Shown piece after piece: positions 52,445 through 61,545 of a stretch of DNA of 64,000 nucleotides. The position numbers and the translations under genes were made by a program. The notes beneath the pieces were generated by a model. The model was not told the origin of the DNA. It searched no databases and saw only the letters and a program-made list of their open reading frames with translations. Positions within the stretch are counted from its first letter, which is position 1. The number at the start of each line of letters is the position of its first letter. Source of the DNA: an uncultured Roseobacter sp. (lineage in GTDB: Bacteria > Pseudomonadota > Alphaproteobacteria > Rhodobacterales > Rhodobacteraceae); contig NZ_CANLYL010000004.1 of NCBI RefSeq assembly GCF_947495275.1, positions 62,001 through 126,000 on the forward strand. The letters are read 5' to 3'.

Positions 52445-54676
52445 ATGACGACGGCCACCAATTCAATAGATACCGAAGCCTCCCAACCGCTTCGCGCCGC
52501 CCTTGAGGCCTTGACTGAAGGCGTCGCCGTCTTCGACCGCAACATGATCCTGGTCGCCTGCAATCAGCGTTATGTGGACATGTTTCCGAAAGTTGCCGAT
52601 ATGGTTGTTCCGGGCGTGCATTGGGATGATCTTCTGGCGGCCTGCCTCGAACGAAGCGAGTACCTCGATCAGTTTGATGACAAGCAGGCGTTTTTGAACC
52701 GCGCGTCGCACCATCGGATCAACTTTGATCGCGACATCATAGCAGAGCATTCAGACGGGCGGGCCTATCACGTCCGGTTTCAGCCAACGGATGATGGTGG
52801 CTGCGTGGTCATGCGGCGGGATGTGACCGAGCAGCATGCAGCCGAAATGATGGTACATGACCGCGAAACCCTGCTGGCAACTGTGCTCGACACAAGCCCG
52901 GTCGCGGTGGTGATGTCCCATCTTGAGGACGGCAAGATCACCTATCGGTCACAAGAAGCGCGCGCGCTCTTTGGAGAGACCAAATTTGCCTATGAGCATC
53001 ACCCGACGCTGCAGGATTACAGAGATTACATCAATGCCGTGGTCGGCAACGACGATGGGCGCGCAAGCCATGTAACCTGCCAACGCGACGATGGCACGAC
53101 ATTCGAGGCCTCCTCGGTTGGGCGTATCGTGAGCTTTACCGGACAGGATTTTGTGGTGTCAGCCTTCACGGACCTGACCGATCAATTGGAACGTGATGCG
53201 CTCATTCGGCAGGTTCTGACGGCATGCCCGGCACCGATCCGCATGGTCAATGTGGAGACCGGGGAGACGATGTTCTGTAGCCCGGAAACAACCGCATTGT
53301 TTGGAGAGGCGAAATCGCTTGAGGACTATTATGTCGATGTGGCGGATCGCCAACGCTACCTGCAACAGATATACGCCCACGGCACGGTCAAGGAATTCAA
53401 GGCCCAGTTCTACAATCGCCAGGGAGAGCCATTCTGGTGCGCAGTTTCCGCGCGCCTGATCCGCTACAACGGTCAGGACGCGATTGTTTCACATGCGCGC
53501 GACCTGACGGATGAGTTGAAGATCGAATCCGAATTGAATTCGCAGCGCGAAACGATCTACCAAAATGAAAAAATGTCTGCTTTGGGCGAATTGCTGGCAG
53601 GCGTTGCCCATGAGTTAAACAACCCGCTTTCAGTGGTTGTAGGGCATTCGCTTATGTTGCGCGAAGACACAACCGATCCCGACGTTTTGCGGCAGGTCGA
53701 CAAGATCGGCGGGGCGGCAGAACGGTGTGCCAAGATCGTAAAGACGTTTCTGTCGATGGCGCGGCAACAACCCTCCAGAACCGAAGAGGTCGATGTAAAC
53801 GAGATTATCGGGATCGCCGTCGATGTGGCTCGCTATGGTGATCTGGGGAACGTGCTGGATATCGCCTGTGATCTTTCTCCTGAATTACCGGCATGTCTTG
53901 CTGATGCCGATCAGATTACGCAGGTGATTTTGAACCTCATTCTCAATGCCGCTCAGGCGATCCAGACCAGCGGTACCGGTGATCGCGTAGCGGTCAGTAC
54001 ACGGCGCAGCGACGATGAGGGTGCCATTGTGATTGCGGTCGAGGATAATGGACCGGGCATTCCTGACACGCAGCAATCAAGGGTGTTCGAGCCTTTCTTT
54101 ACGACCAAGGATGTGGGCGAGGGAACCGGAATCGGATTGACGTTGTGCCACCGCATTGTCCTGTCCCACAATGGTCGCATCTGGATAGACAGAACGTTTG
54201 AGGGAGGAACACGATTTGTGATCGAACTGCCTGCCCATCAGCAAACGAAATCGGATGACGCGGCTGTCCCCCAATCCGGTGCGCATTCGCAAAAATCTGC
54301 GCGGGTGTTGATTGTGGATGATGAAATCGATGTGGCGGAACTCAACGCCGAGATATTGATCCGCGCCGGATATGAAGTTGATGTTGCAAGCAAAGCGCAG
54401 CACGGCATCGAGCTGCTGCAAGAGACATCCTACGATCTGGTGCTTAGTGATCTTAACATGCCCGAAATCGACGGGCGCGGATTTTTTGATGTCCTCAAAG
54501 CAGATTTCCCGCATCTTGTCGGTCGCATCGGCTTTGTTACCGGAGATACCATGGGATCGGCATCACAAACGTTTCTGAAAGAGGCGCAAAGCCCCTACCT
54601 TGAAAAACCGGCGTCCCCCAGTGAGCTGAGATCTTTCGTCGCCGGTATTCTGCAATCTGCCGGAGCACTCAAATGA
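52445..54676 (+). CDS. Hybrid sensor histidine kinase with PAS domains and C-terminal receiver
   Basis: Protein of 743 aa, no membrane segments. Three PAS-like regions to about residue 360 (GVAVFDRNMILVACNQRYVD; VVMSHLEDGKITYRSQEARA; NVETGETMFCSPETTALFGE). HisKA AGVAHELNNPLSVVVGHSL near residue 390; ATPase N box QVILNLILNAAQAI, G1 DNGPGIPDTQQ, G2 GEGTGIGLTLCH. The receiver near 620-735 has VLIVDDEIDVAEL and acceptor Asp in LVLSDLNMPEIDG. The kinase core is very like the kinase at 46621-48075. Its stop overlaps the response regulator start. Confidence 0.94.
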   Translation: MTTATNSIDTEASQPLRAALEALTEGVAVFDRNMILVACNQRYVDMFPKVADMVVPGVHWDDLLAACLERSEYLDQFDDKQAFLNRASHHRINFDRDIIAEHSDGRAYHVRFQPTDDGGCVVMRRDVTEQHAAEMMVHDRETLLATVLDTSPVAVVMSHLEDGKITYRSQEARALFGETKFAYEHHPTLQDYRDYINAVVGNDDGRASHVTCQRDDGTTFEASSVGRIVSFTGQDFVVSAFTDLTDQLERDALIRQVLTACPAPIRMVNVETGETMFCSPETTALFGEAKSLEDYYVDVADRQRYLQQIYAHGTVKEFKAQFYNRQGEPFWCAVSARLIRYNGQDAIVSHARDLTDELKIESELNSQRETIYQNEKMSALGELLAGVAHELNNPLSVVVGHSLMLREDTTDPDVLRQVDKIGGAAERCAKIVKTFLSMARQQPSRTEEVDVNEIIGIAVDVARYGDLGNVLDIACDLSPELPACLADADQITQVILNLILNAAQAIQTSGTGDRVAVSTRRSDDEGAIVIAVEDNGPGIPDTQQSRVFEPFFTTKDVGEGTGIGLTLCHRIVLSHNGRIWIDRTFEGGTRFVIELPAHQQTKSDDAAVPQSGAHSQKSARVLIVDDEIDVAELNAEILIRAGYEVDVASKAQHGIELLQETSYDLVLSDLNMPEIDGRGFFDVLKADFPHLVGRIGFVTGDTMGSASQTFLKEAQSPYLEKPASPSELRSFVAGILQSAGALK

Positions 54677-55386
54677 CAGATCAACGACCCACAATTCTGG
54701 TCTGCGACGATGAACAGGATGTGCGCGAGATGCTCGAAGAGTATCTAAAACGGCGCGGTTTCGACGTTATCCTCGCAGAGGACAGCATTGTGCTGCGCGC
54801 AAAGATTGCGGATCACGCGGTCGATTTGATCCTCCTCGACATCAATATGCCGGGTGAAGACGGGCTGTCGATCCTACGTAGCCTGCGCCCGGAAAGCGAC
54901 GTTGCGGTTGTTATGCTGACAGCTGCGGGCGAGGTGATTGACCGTATTGTCGGTCTCGAGATGGGCGCGGATGACTATCTGGCAAAACCGGTGGATCTGC
55001 GCGAACTGGAGGCACGTATCAAGGCTGTGCTGCGTCGCAAGCAAGTGCCTGATGTGCAAAAGGCCGATGGGCAAAGCGGCGTGCGAACGGCCAAATTCGG
55101 AACCTTCACGCTTGATATCGAGGCGGCGAAACTCTTTTCGGAAAATGGCGAGGATGTGCCTTTAACGGCAATGGAGTTTAGCCTGCTCAAGGTGTTTGCT
55201 GACAACAAATCGCGTGTTCTGAATCGCGATCAATTGCTTGAGCAGGCCCATGACCGGTCCTGGGACCCATTTGATCGCAGCATTGATATTCGCATATCGC
55301 GCCTGCGCCGGAAGATTGAAGCCAACCCGCAGAAACCTGCCATTATTAGGACTGTGCGCGGCATTGGCTACATCTATGATGGCTGA
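54673..55386 (+). CDS. OmpR/PhoB-family response regulator
   Basis: Protein of 237 aa. Receiver: acidic pair in LVCDDEQDVREML, acceptor Asp in LILLDINMPGEDG, Thr in VVMLTAAGE, Lys in YLAKPVDLRELEARIKAVLR. The DNA-binding winged helix has PLTAMEFSLLKVFADNK, LNRDQLLEQAHDR and DIRISRLRRKIEANP. The ATGA overlap couples it to the hybrid kinase, the likely phosphodonor pair. Targets unknown. Confidence 0.95.
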   Translation: MTDQRPTILVCDDEQDVREMLEEYLKRRGFDVILAEDSIVLRAKIADHAVDLILLDINMPGEDGLSILRSLRPESDVAVVMLTAAGEVIDRIVGLEMGADDYLAKPVDLRELEARIKAVLRRKQVPDVQKADGQSGVRTAKFGTFTLDIEAAKLFSENGEDVPLTAMEFSLLKVFADNKSRVLNRDQLLEQAHDRSWDPFDRSIDIRISRLRRKIEANPQKPAIIRTVRGIGYIYDG

Positions 55387-55466
55387 TCAGAACTCGCCTT
55401 GCCTGCTTCATGATTGGGTGACACGCCGTCTCTAACGGGTCTGCGGTATCCGCCTGTCCCTAAAGA

Positions 55467-56495
55467 TCAAGTGGGAGCATCCTCGCGCATCAACCCTTTC
55501 GCTTTGAGATCCGACCATAAATCAGAGGGGATTTCCGCTGTTGCGGCCTTCAGGTTCCCCGCCATTTCGGTCACGCCTTGCCCCCCGGGAATGACAGCGA
55601 CATGCGCGGGGTGCAGCAAGGGGAACTGGAACGCTGCATCTACCATACGTACGCCATGATCTTTGCAAACCGCTTCAATGGCGTTGACCCGGTCCATGAC
55701 ATCCTGCGTTGCGGGCTCGTAATTGTAGTAAGCGCCGGGTTTTGCCCCCGTAGCCAGAATGCCCGAGTTATAGGGCCCACCGGTCACGATGCCGATGCCG
55801 CGCGCTTCGCAGAGCGGCAGGAAGCTGTCGAGCGCTTTTTGCTCCAGAAGCGTGTATCGACCTGCCAATAGGAAGAGATCAAAGTCGCCACGTTCCGCGA
55901 GGGTCTGGCAAACCTCCCATTCGTTGATCCCGCCGCCGATGGCCTGGATCACCCCCTGATCCCGCAGAGAGATCATCGCATCATATCCGCGCCCGCCAAA
56001 GAATTCCTCGATGCGCATGTCCGAGATTTCCTTGGACCCATGGCTGAAAATGCACAGATCGTGAACATAGAGGATGTCGATCCGGTCGACGCCCAGCCGG
56101 GAGAAGGAGTGTTCGAAAGAGCGCATCACGCCATCGTAGGTGTAATCGTATTGCTCGCGCCGCTGCGGTACCTCGAACCATTTCCCCACGCCCGAGCGAT
56201 GTTCCGGCGCGCAGGGCTGCATCAGACGCCCGACCTTGCTCGATAGCACGTATGCGTCGCGGGGTTTTCCGCGAAGGAAGGGGTTCAGTCGCGTCTCTGA
56301 CAGTCCCAAACCGTAAAGGGGTGCCGTATCATAATATCGCACGCCCCCCTGCCAGGCCGCATCCAGGGTTGCCCATGCGTCCTCGTCGGAGATGGCCTTG
56401 TAGAGATTGCCCAAGGGGGCGGTGCCGAAACCAAGCTCCGTGAAGGTCACGCCACCGTTGTCAATTCGGTCCCAATGCCGCGTTTTCAATGCCAT
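55467..56495 (-). CDS. Aldo/keto reductase (D-threo-aldose/L-fucose dehydrogenase type)
   Basis: Protein of 342 aa. The NAD(P)-dependent AKR fold starts LGFGTAPLGNLYKAISDEDA; catalytic tyrosine in YYDTAPLYGLGLSETR; YVHDLCIF and INEWEVCQTL follow. The group includes L-fucose and pyridoxal dehydrogenases, which oxidise aldoses to lactones. GGAG lies 7 nt before the ATG at 56495 (an ATG 6 nt earlier is too close to it). The open frame runs on upstream across the divergent SGNH gene and is rejected there. With the lyxose isomerase-like gene downstream it hints at sugar metabolism. Confidence 0.88.
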   Translation of the reverse strand: MALKTRHWDRIDNGGVTFTELGFGTAPLGNLYKAISDEDAWATLDAAWQGGVRYYDTAPLYGLGLSETRLNPFLRGKPRDAYVLSSKVGRLMQPCAPEHRSGVGKWFEVPQRREQYDYTYDGVMRSFEHSFSRLGVDRIDILYVHDLCIFSHGSKEISDMRIEEFFGGRGYDAMISLRDQGVIQAIGGGINEWEVCQTLAERGDFDLFLLAGRYTLLEQKALDSFLPLCEARGIGIVTGGPYNSGILATGAKPGAYYNYEPATQDVMDRVNAIEAVCKDHGVRMVDAAFQFPLLHPAHVAVIPGGQGVTEMAGNLKAATAEIPSDLWSDLKAKGLMREDAPT

Positions 56496-56598
56496 TTTCA
56501 TTCTCCGTAAGTGCTTGTCGGTCACAGTGCCCGGTTTCTCTTTGCCTGAACACCGAAGAAAACCTAACGTCGAGAAGAAGTGAAGAGAGGAATATGCG

Positions 56599-57318
56599 GT
56601 GACATCAAGTGAAGCGGTTCCCGACCTGTGCGAAGATGATGGTTCAACACGCATGCCCGCACGTACCGTCTTGTGTTTCGGGGACAGCAACACGCATGGG
56701 ACAAGAGCGATGCGGTTCATGGGGGACCGCCGGCGATTGCCTAAAAATGAACGCTGGCCCTGGGTTATGGCTGCCGCACTGGGCGCGGATTGGGAGGTGA
56801 TCGCCGAAGGACATCCGGGTCGCACGGCGGTTTTTGATGACCCGATTGAAGGGGTCCACAAGAACGGTTTGCGTAGCCTGCACGCCCTTCTGGAAAGCCA
56901 CCGGCCCATCGATCTGGTCGTTGTGATGCTGGGGACCAACGATCTGAAGGCGCGCTTTGGTGCCTCCGCCAACGACATTGCATCCGGTTTGGGACGTCTG
57001 GCCCGGGAGATATGCCGTTGCGACAGTGGTCCGGCAGATGGCGCACCGCAGGTGATCCTGGCGGCACCTGTCCCCGTGCGGGAAGTGGGTATTTTTGAAC
57101 AGGATTTCGCCGGGGCGTCCGGGAAATCGCGCGATTTGGCGACGCATCTTGAACAACGGGCGCGTGATCTGAATGTAGGCTTCGTTGACTTGAGCAAGGT
57201 GGCGCAGGTTGATCTGCTGGATGGCATTCATCTGGACGCGGCCGGGCATGCCGCGATCGGCAAAGCCCTGAGCGAGGTCATCAAAGCCATGCAGATCAGA
57301 CCGCCAGCAGTCAGTTAG
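56599..57318 (+). CDS. SGNH/GDSL-family hydrolase
   Basis: Protein of 239 aa. Serine in VLCFGDSNTHGTRA (block I), glycine in EGHPGRTAV (block II), Asn in VVMLGTNDLKARFG (block III) and DGIHLDAAGH (block V) are all present. No signal peptide, so cytosolic. The GTG at 56599 is supported by GAGAGG ahead; a later ATG at 56653 lacks a site. Similar proteins are esterases or arylesterases; substrate unknown. Divergent from the aldo/keto reductase gene. Confidence 0.88.
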   Translation: MTSSEAVPDLCEDDGSTRMPARTVLCFGDSNTHGTRAMRFMGDRRRLPKNERWPWVMAAALGADWEVIAEGHPGRTAVFDDPIEGVHKNGLRSLHALLESHRPIDLVVVMLGTNDLKARFGASANDIASGLGRLAREICRCDSGPADGAPQVILAAPVPVREVGIFEQDFAGASGKSRDLATHLEQRARDLNVGFVDLSKVAQVDLLDGIHLDAAGHAAIGKALSEVIKAMQIRPPAVS

Positions 57319-57393
57319 CGCTATCTTGAGGTTTTATCTGACATCTGGCATAGCGCAGTTGCTTGCGCATCGGCCATGTGAAGGATCCGCCCA

Positions 57394-58059
57394 ATGAACC
57401 GCTCAGACGTCAATGAAATCCTCAAGGCGGGTGATGCTTTCATTCGCAGTTTTGGCCATATTCTGCCGCCCTTTGCCTATTGGGACCCGCAGCGCATGCG
57501 TGGTTCTGACGCTGCGGGTTTACGCGCACGCGGACTGGGATGGGACATCACGGATTATGGCGAGGGCCGCTTTGAAGAGATGGGGCTCTTTCTGTTCACA
57601 ACGCGCAACGGGACGGTCGAAGATCTGGGCGCCGGACGTGGCATGCTCTATGCCGAAAAAATCATGATCAGCCGCGACAAGCAGCTGTCGCCCATGCACC
57701 GGCACAACATAAAGGCCGAGGATATCATTAATCGCGGTGGCGGTGATCTGATCATCGAACTTTTCGCGCCGGATGCCGAGGGCAATATCGACCGTGCGGC
57801 GGATGTGACGGTGCCTTGTGATGGGATCGAGAAAACCTTTCAGGCAGGCGCTCACCTGCGTCTGCTGCCGGGCGAAAGCGTGACCCTGATGCCGGGCGTG
57901 TGGCATGCCTTCTGGGCGGAAAAGGGCGATTGCCTGATTGGCGAGGTCTCGACCGTGAACGATGATCGCACCGATAACGTCTTTGAAATGCCTATCGGCC
58001 GGTTTTCCAGCATTTCCGAGGATGAAGCGCCCGTGCATCTGCTGGTGTCGGATTACTGA
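57394..58059 (+). CDS. D-lyxose ketol-isomerase family cupin
   Basis: Protein of 221 aa. The cupin metal site reads SPMHRHNIKAEDIINRGGGD, with the later His in MPGVWHAFWAEKGD; LAFP-like and LLVSDY end match YdaE/D-lyxose isomerases. It would interconvert D-lyxose or D-mannose with the ketose. Follows the SGNH gene by 75 nt, in line with it; converges with modC two bases away. The exact sugar is inferred. Confidence 0.85.
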   Translation: MNRSDVNEILKAGDAFIRSFGHILPPFAYWDPQRMRGSDAAGLRARGLGWDITDYGEGRFEEMGLFLFTTRNGTVEDLGAGRGMLYAEKIMISRDKQLSPMHRHNIKAEDIINRGGGDLIIELFAPDAEGNIDRAADVTVPCDGIEKTFQAGAHLRLLPGESVTLMPGVWHAFWAEKGDCLIGEVSTVNDDRTDNVFEMPIGRFSSISEDEAPVHLLVSDY

Positions 58060-58061
58060 AT

Positions 58062-59159
58062 TCATCGCGGCGATGGGGCATCACCAATCGCATCTCTGGG
58101 CACGGAGACGGCCTTGATGACGGCATAGACCGTCTGGCCCGGTTCGAGGGCCAGAGCATCGGCTGACCGGCGGGTGATGCGCGCGAGCAGCAGGGATGCG
58201 CCAAAGCTCAGCTGCACCATGACGCCGGGTCCACTTCCCAGACGCAATTCTTTTATCTCAACCTCAAGGACATTGAGGGCGGAAATTCCATTTGGCCGGG
58301 ACGTGGCCACCATGACATCCTGCGCACCGATCCACACGCGTAGCTTGGTGCCAATGGGGTGATCAACCCGGGGCACGAGCAATTGGGTACCTTCCGTCGC
58401 CAAGGCGCTCAATCCGTCCGAATGGTGCGATTTCACCACGGCCTCGATCATGGAGCCGGTGGCGCGGACCCCAAGCGGTGCCACGGATAAGTCGCTCAGA
58501 ACATCGGCGGCTGGACCTTGCCGTGTGACACGACCCTTTTCGAGCGCCACCACTGAGGTGGCAATACGTGCAACTTCGGTTGCCGCATGGCTGACATAAA
58601 GGATGGGGATTTTGGTTTCGTCGCGCAACCGCTCGAAATAGGGCAGGATGTCTGATTTGCGTGCGTCATCAAGCGATGACAACGGCTCATCCGCGAGGAT
58701 GAGCTTGGGGTTGGCCAGAAGCGCTCGACCAATGGCAACCCTTTGTTTTTCCCCGCCCGAAAGTGCTGCGGGTCGTCGTTTCAGCAAATCTTCAATACCC
58801 AACATCTCGATAATCTGGTCGAAGCTACCGCGCGGTTCGGTGCCGGGGGCAAACCACCGTCCATAAAGAAGGTTCTGGCGCACGGAGAGATGTGGAAACA
58901 GGCGCGCATCCTGAAACACATACCCCAGTCGCCGTTTATGCGGGGGGAGCCACAGGTCGTTTTCGATATCGAAAAGCACCAGATCATCGGCAGCAACACG
59001 ACCGCCATCTGGCTTCAGGAGACCAGCGACGGCATTGACAATGGTGGTCTTGCCCGCGCCCGACCGTCCGAAAAGCACGGTGATGCCGGGTGGGGCTTCA
59101 AAGGTTACGTCAAGGTCGAACCCGCTGAGCTTATGTTGCACAGAGACGGCGAGCGTCAT
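58062..59159 (-). CDS. modC: Molybdate ABC transporter ATP-binding protein
   Basis: Protein of 365 aa. Walker A FGRSGAGKTTIVNAVAGLL, Q-loop YVFQDARLFPHLSV, signature LSGGEKQRVAIGRALL, Walker B ILADEPLSSLD, switch YVSHAATEV. The C-terminal Mop/TOBE domain (ISALNVLEVEIKELRLG, ARITRRSADALALEPGQTVY) binds molybdate. The ATG at 59159 overlaps the modB stop by 4 nt. Powers ModB. Confidence 0.97.
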   Translation of the reverse strand: MTLAVSVQHKLSGFDLDVTFEAPPGITVLFGRSGAGKTTIVNAVAGLLKPDGGRVAADDLVLFDIENDLWLPPHKRRLGYVFQDARLFPHLSVRQNLLYGRWFAPGTEPRGSFDQIIEMLGIEDLLKRRPAALSGGEKQRVAIGRALLANPKLILADEPLSSLDDARKSDILPYFERLRDETKIPILYVSHAATEVARIATSVVALEKGRVTRQGPAADVLSDLSVAPLGVRATGSMIEAVVKSHHSDGLSALATEGTQLLVPRVDHPIGTKLRVWIGAQDVMVATSRPNGISALNVLEVEIKELRLGSGPGVMVQLSFGASLLLARITRRSADALALEPGQTVYAVIKAVSVPRDAIGDAPSPR

Positions 59160-59848
59160 GCACCCAATCTCCTCTTTGCGCGTCGCGCCAGCCATTCGGA
59201 GAGTAACAAGGCGGACATGGCAATAATCACGCTGACGATCACGAGACGCCAGACAGAGGTTTCGCCGCCCGGTACCTGCAAAAAGGCGTAGATTGCGGAG
59301 GGGACGGTTTGGGTCTGGCCGGGGATGTTGGACACGAATGTGATGGTCGCGCCGAATTCACCCATGGCCTTGGCAAACGCAAGAATTGCGCCTGCAAGAA
59401 TGCCGGGCAGGATCAAGGGCAGTGTCACGGTCAAAAACACCCAAACGCCTGAGGCGCCAAGCGTCGATGCGGCCTGTTCCAGCTTGGGGTCAACGGCTTC
59501 GATTGAGAGGCGTATGGCGCGGACCATCAAGGGAAAGGCCATGATGGCAGCGGCCAGAGCGGCCCCCGTCCAGCGAAAAGCAAAGACCACGCCCAGGGAT
59601 TGAAGCATACCGCCAACGGGTGCTTGCGTTCCGAAGGTCGTCAACAGCAGGTATCCGGTGACCACCGGGGGCAGGATCAGCGGCAGGTGGACAATGCCGT
59701 TGAGCAACTGCTTTCCCATAAATTCTCGGCGCGCCAGAACATAGGCCACCCAAAGCCCCAGTGGCAGACTGCACAAGGTGGCCCAGAAGGACACTTTGAG
59801 CGACAAGGCGACGGCACGCCATTCGTCGGGGCCAAGCCAGTCTGTCAT
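59156..59848 (-). CDS. modB: Molybdate ABC transporter permease
   Basis: Protein of 230 aa with five or six hydrophobic segments. ModB signatures: WVAYVLARREFMGKQLLNGI, LPLILPPVVTGYLLL and the EAA-like LEQAASTLGASGVWVFLTVTLPL. FAKAMGEFGATI is characteristic. It overlaps modA and modC by 4 nt each, so the three are one transcriptional unit. Confidence 0.96.
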   Translation of the reverse strand: MTDWLGPDEWRAVALSLKVSFWATLCSLPLGLWVAYVLARREFMGKQLLNGIVHLPLILPPVVTGYLLLTTFGTQAPVGGMLQSLGVVFAFRWTGAALAAAIMAFPLMVRAIRLSIEAVDPKLEQAASTLGASGVWVFLTVTLPLILPGILAGAILAFAKAMGEFGATITFVSNIPGQTQTVPSAIYAFLQVPGGETSVWRLVIVSVIIAMSALLLSEWLARRAKRRLGA

Positions 59849-60630
59849 GATGCTTCGTCAATCAGGGAAAATCCCTGATGTTCAAAGACCCTATGCGCCA
59901 CATCGCTGGTCAGATAATCCGCAAACGTCTGGGCCGCCCTGGTTATACGTCCTCTCAGCAAGGCCATTGGATAGACGATCTTTGGGTGACTTGCGGCGGG
60001 GAAGGTCGCAACAACCTGCACGCGCGGCTCCGCGATGGCATCGGAGCGATAGACGATGCCGAAGGGGGCCTCCCCCAAAGCCACAAGGGCCAGGGCGGCG
60101 CGCGCATTGTCGGTTTGAATGAGTTGCGGTTTGAGGGCCTCCCAAACCCCTAAATGGGTCAGGGCCGCCTTGGCATAGATACCGGCCGGAACCGCATCCG
60201 CCAGCGCAATCGCGATGCGCGCTTCTGCCAAACCCGCGCGCAGTGAAACCTTGTCCAGTTCGATTGCGGCATTTCCGTTGTGTCCGATCAACACAAGCGC
60301 GTTGCCCAGAAGGTCTTTGCGATTGCCCGGTTCAAGCGCACCTCGGTCTTCGACCCAATCCATCCAGTCACTGCTGGCAGACAAAAAGATATCGGCCGGT
60401 GCGCCTTGCGAAATCTGGCGCGCCAACACCGGGGTTCCCGCGAAGGCAAGGGTGACGTCATGGCCTGTTTCTGTTTCGAAATCTGCCGCGATTTCATCCA
60501 GCGCCGTTTTCAGACTGGCGGCAGCAAAGACGGTAATCTGATCCGCCCGAACCGTGCCAGTGACCGGGAACCACAGAACCAGTGCCAGCATAAATGCGGG
60601 GCGGACGTGCCGTGAAATGCCTTGCCACAT
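59845..60630 (-). CDS. modA: Molybdate-binding periplasmic protein
   Basis: Protein of 261 aa with a signal peptide to about residue 30 (cleavage near TVRAD). Family start ITVFAAASLKTALDEIAADF with ASL binding residues, and SQGAPADIFLSASSDWMD; molybdate contacts lie in ADAVPAGIYA and GIVYRSDA. Captures molybdate for ModBC. The window also encodes XdhAB, which needs molybdenum cofactor. Confidence 0.96.
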   Translation of the reverse strand: MWQGISRHVRPAFMLALVLWFPVTGTVRADQITVFAAASLKTALDEIAADFETETGHDVTLAFAGTPVLARQISQGAPADIFLSASSDWMDWVEDRGALEPGNRKDLLGNALVLIGHNGNAAIELDKVSLRAGLAEARIAIALADAVPAGIYAKAALTHLGVWEALKPQLIQTDNARAALALVALGEAPFGIVYRSDAIAEPRVQVVATFPAASHPKIVYPMALLRGRITRAAQTFADYLTSDVAHRVFEHQGFSLIDEAS

Positions 60631-60876
60631 GCAATCGAAATCCGTTTTTGGTCAGATTGTGCTTTAAACGTATCGCCTTGCCGGCGCGGTCATGCAAGCG
60701 CCTTTGGTTTCTCGCCGGTCCAGACCCGGGGTGCACTCCGCGGCGGCAATGCCATTATGCGTCCGATGGTTTGGATTTAGGGGGCGCAATTTTTGCACAA
60801 GTGGTTGTGAGCTATTGACCGTTTCGCATAGAAACCGGGCCGGATAGACTGTGATTTCGCAAGAAGGGAGGAAAAC

Positions 60877-61545
60877 ATGCGGAGCCTGGATGATATTTTG
60901 GCAATCAGCGTCAAGCGCAAAGGATCGGTAGAGGCCATTTTCGAGGGGTTCGAGCCGTCGAAATCAGGCGCGGCGCTTGCTGAAATTCCCGATGACCGGT
61001 GGCTTGCGGCGATGACCCGCGCCATTTTCAACGCCGGGTTCAACTGGAAAGTTGTCGAGAGCATGTGGCCCGGATTTGAAACGGCGTTCAAAGGCTTCGA
61101 CCCCGGAGCCTGTTCGATGATGGACGACCTTTGGTTTGACGCGTTGATCGCGAACAAAGCCATTGTGCGACACGGTCCGAAAATACAGGCGGTTCAGGAA
61201 AACGCGGTTTTCGTGCGTGCTCAATCCGATGCTGCGGGCGGATTTGGAGCTTTCATTGCCGGGTGGGATGCGGACGCCTACGCTGATTTGCTGGCGCATC
61301 TGAAATCACATGGCACGCGCCTCGGCGGCGCAACGGGGCAGTATTTCCTACGCGCCATGGGTGTGGATGGCTATATACTGTCGCGCGATGTGGTCGCACG
61401 CCTGATTGCCGAAGGGGTAATTGACAAGGCACCGACGTCCAAAGGCGCCATGAAAGCGGTGCAGGCTGCGTTTTCAGACTGGCACGCGTCTTCCGGTCGG
61501 TCACTCAAGGAAATCAGCCGCATACTGGCGACAAGCACGGGTTAG
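60877..61545 (+). CDS. DNA-3-methyladenine glycosylase I family protein
   Basis: Protein of 222 aa. The Tag-type helix-hairpin core shows DDRWLAAMTRAIFNAGFNWKVVES, read as two adjoining blocks, and DDLWFDALIANKAIVRHGPKIQAV. It lacks the N-terminal zinc cysteine of E. coli Tag, placing it in a shorter, related group. Predicted base-excision repair of methylated adenine. GGGAGG precedes the ATG. Not linked to its neighbours in function. Confidence 0.85.
   Translation: MRSLDDILAISVKRKGSVEAIFEGFEPSKSGAALAEIPDDRWLAAMTRAIFNAGFNWKVVESMWPGFETAFKGFDPGACSMMDDLWFDALIANKAIVRHGPKIQAVQENAVFVRAQSDAAGGFGAFIAGWDADAYADLLAHLKSHGTRLGGATGQYFLRAMGVDGYILSRDVVARLIAEGVIDKAPTSKGAMKAVQAAFSDWHASSGRSLKEISRILATSTG

Noticed and set aside
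56496..57227. Upstream extension of the aldo/keto reductase frame
   Set aside because: It lies across the divergent SGNH gene, which has all family blocks, and the reductase family start is at 56495.
60631..60876. Possible ModE-type operator before modA
   Set aside because: No clear long AT-rich dyad of the known ModE or Mop type was found; only a TTGACC hexamer was seen nearer the glycosylase gene without a matching -10.
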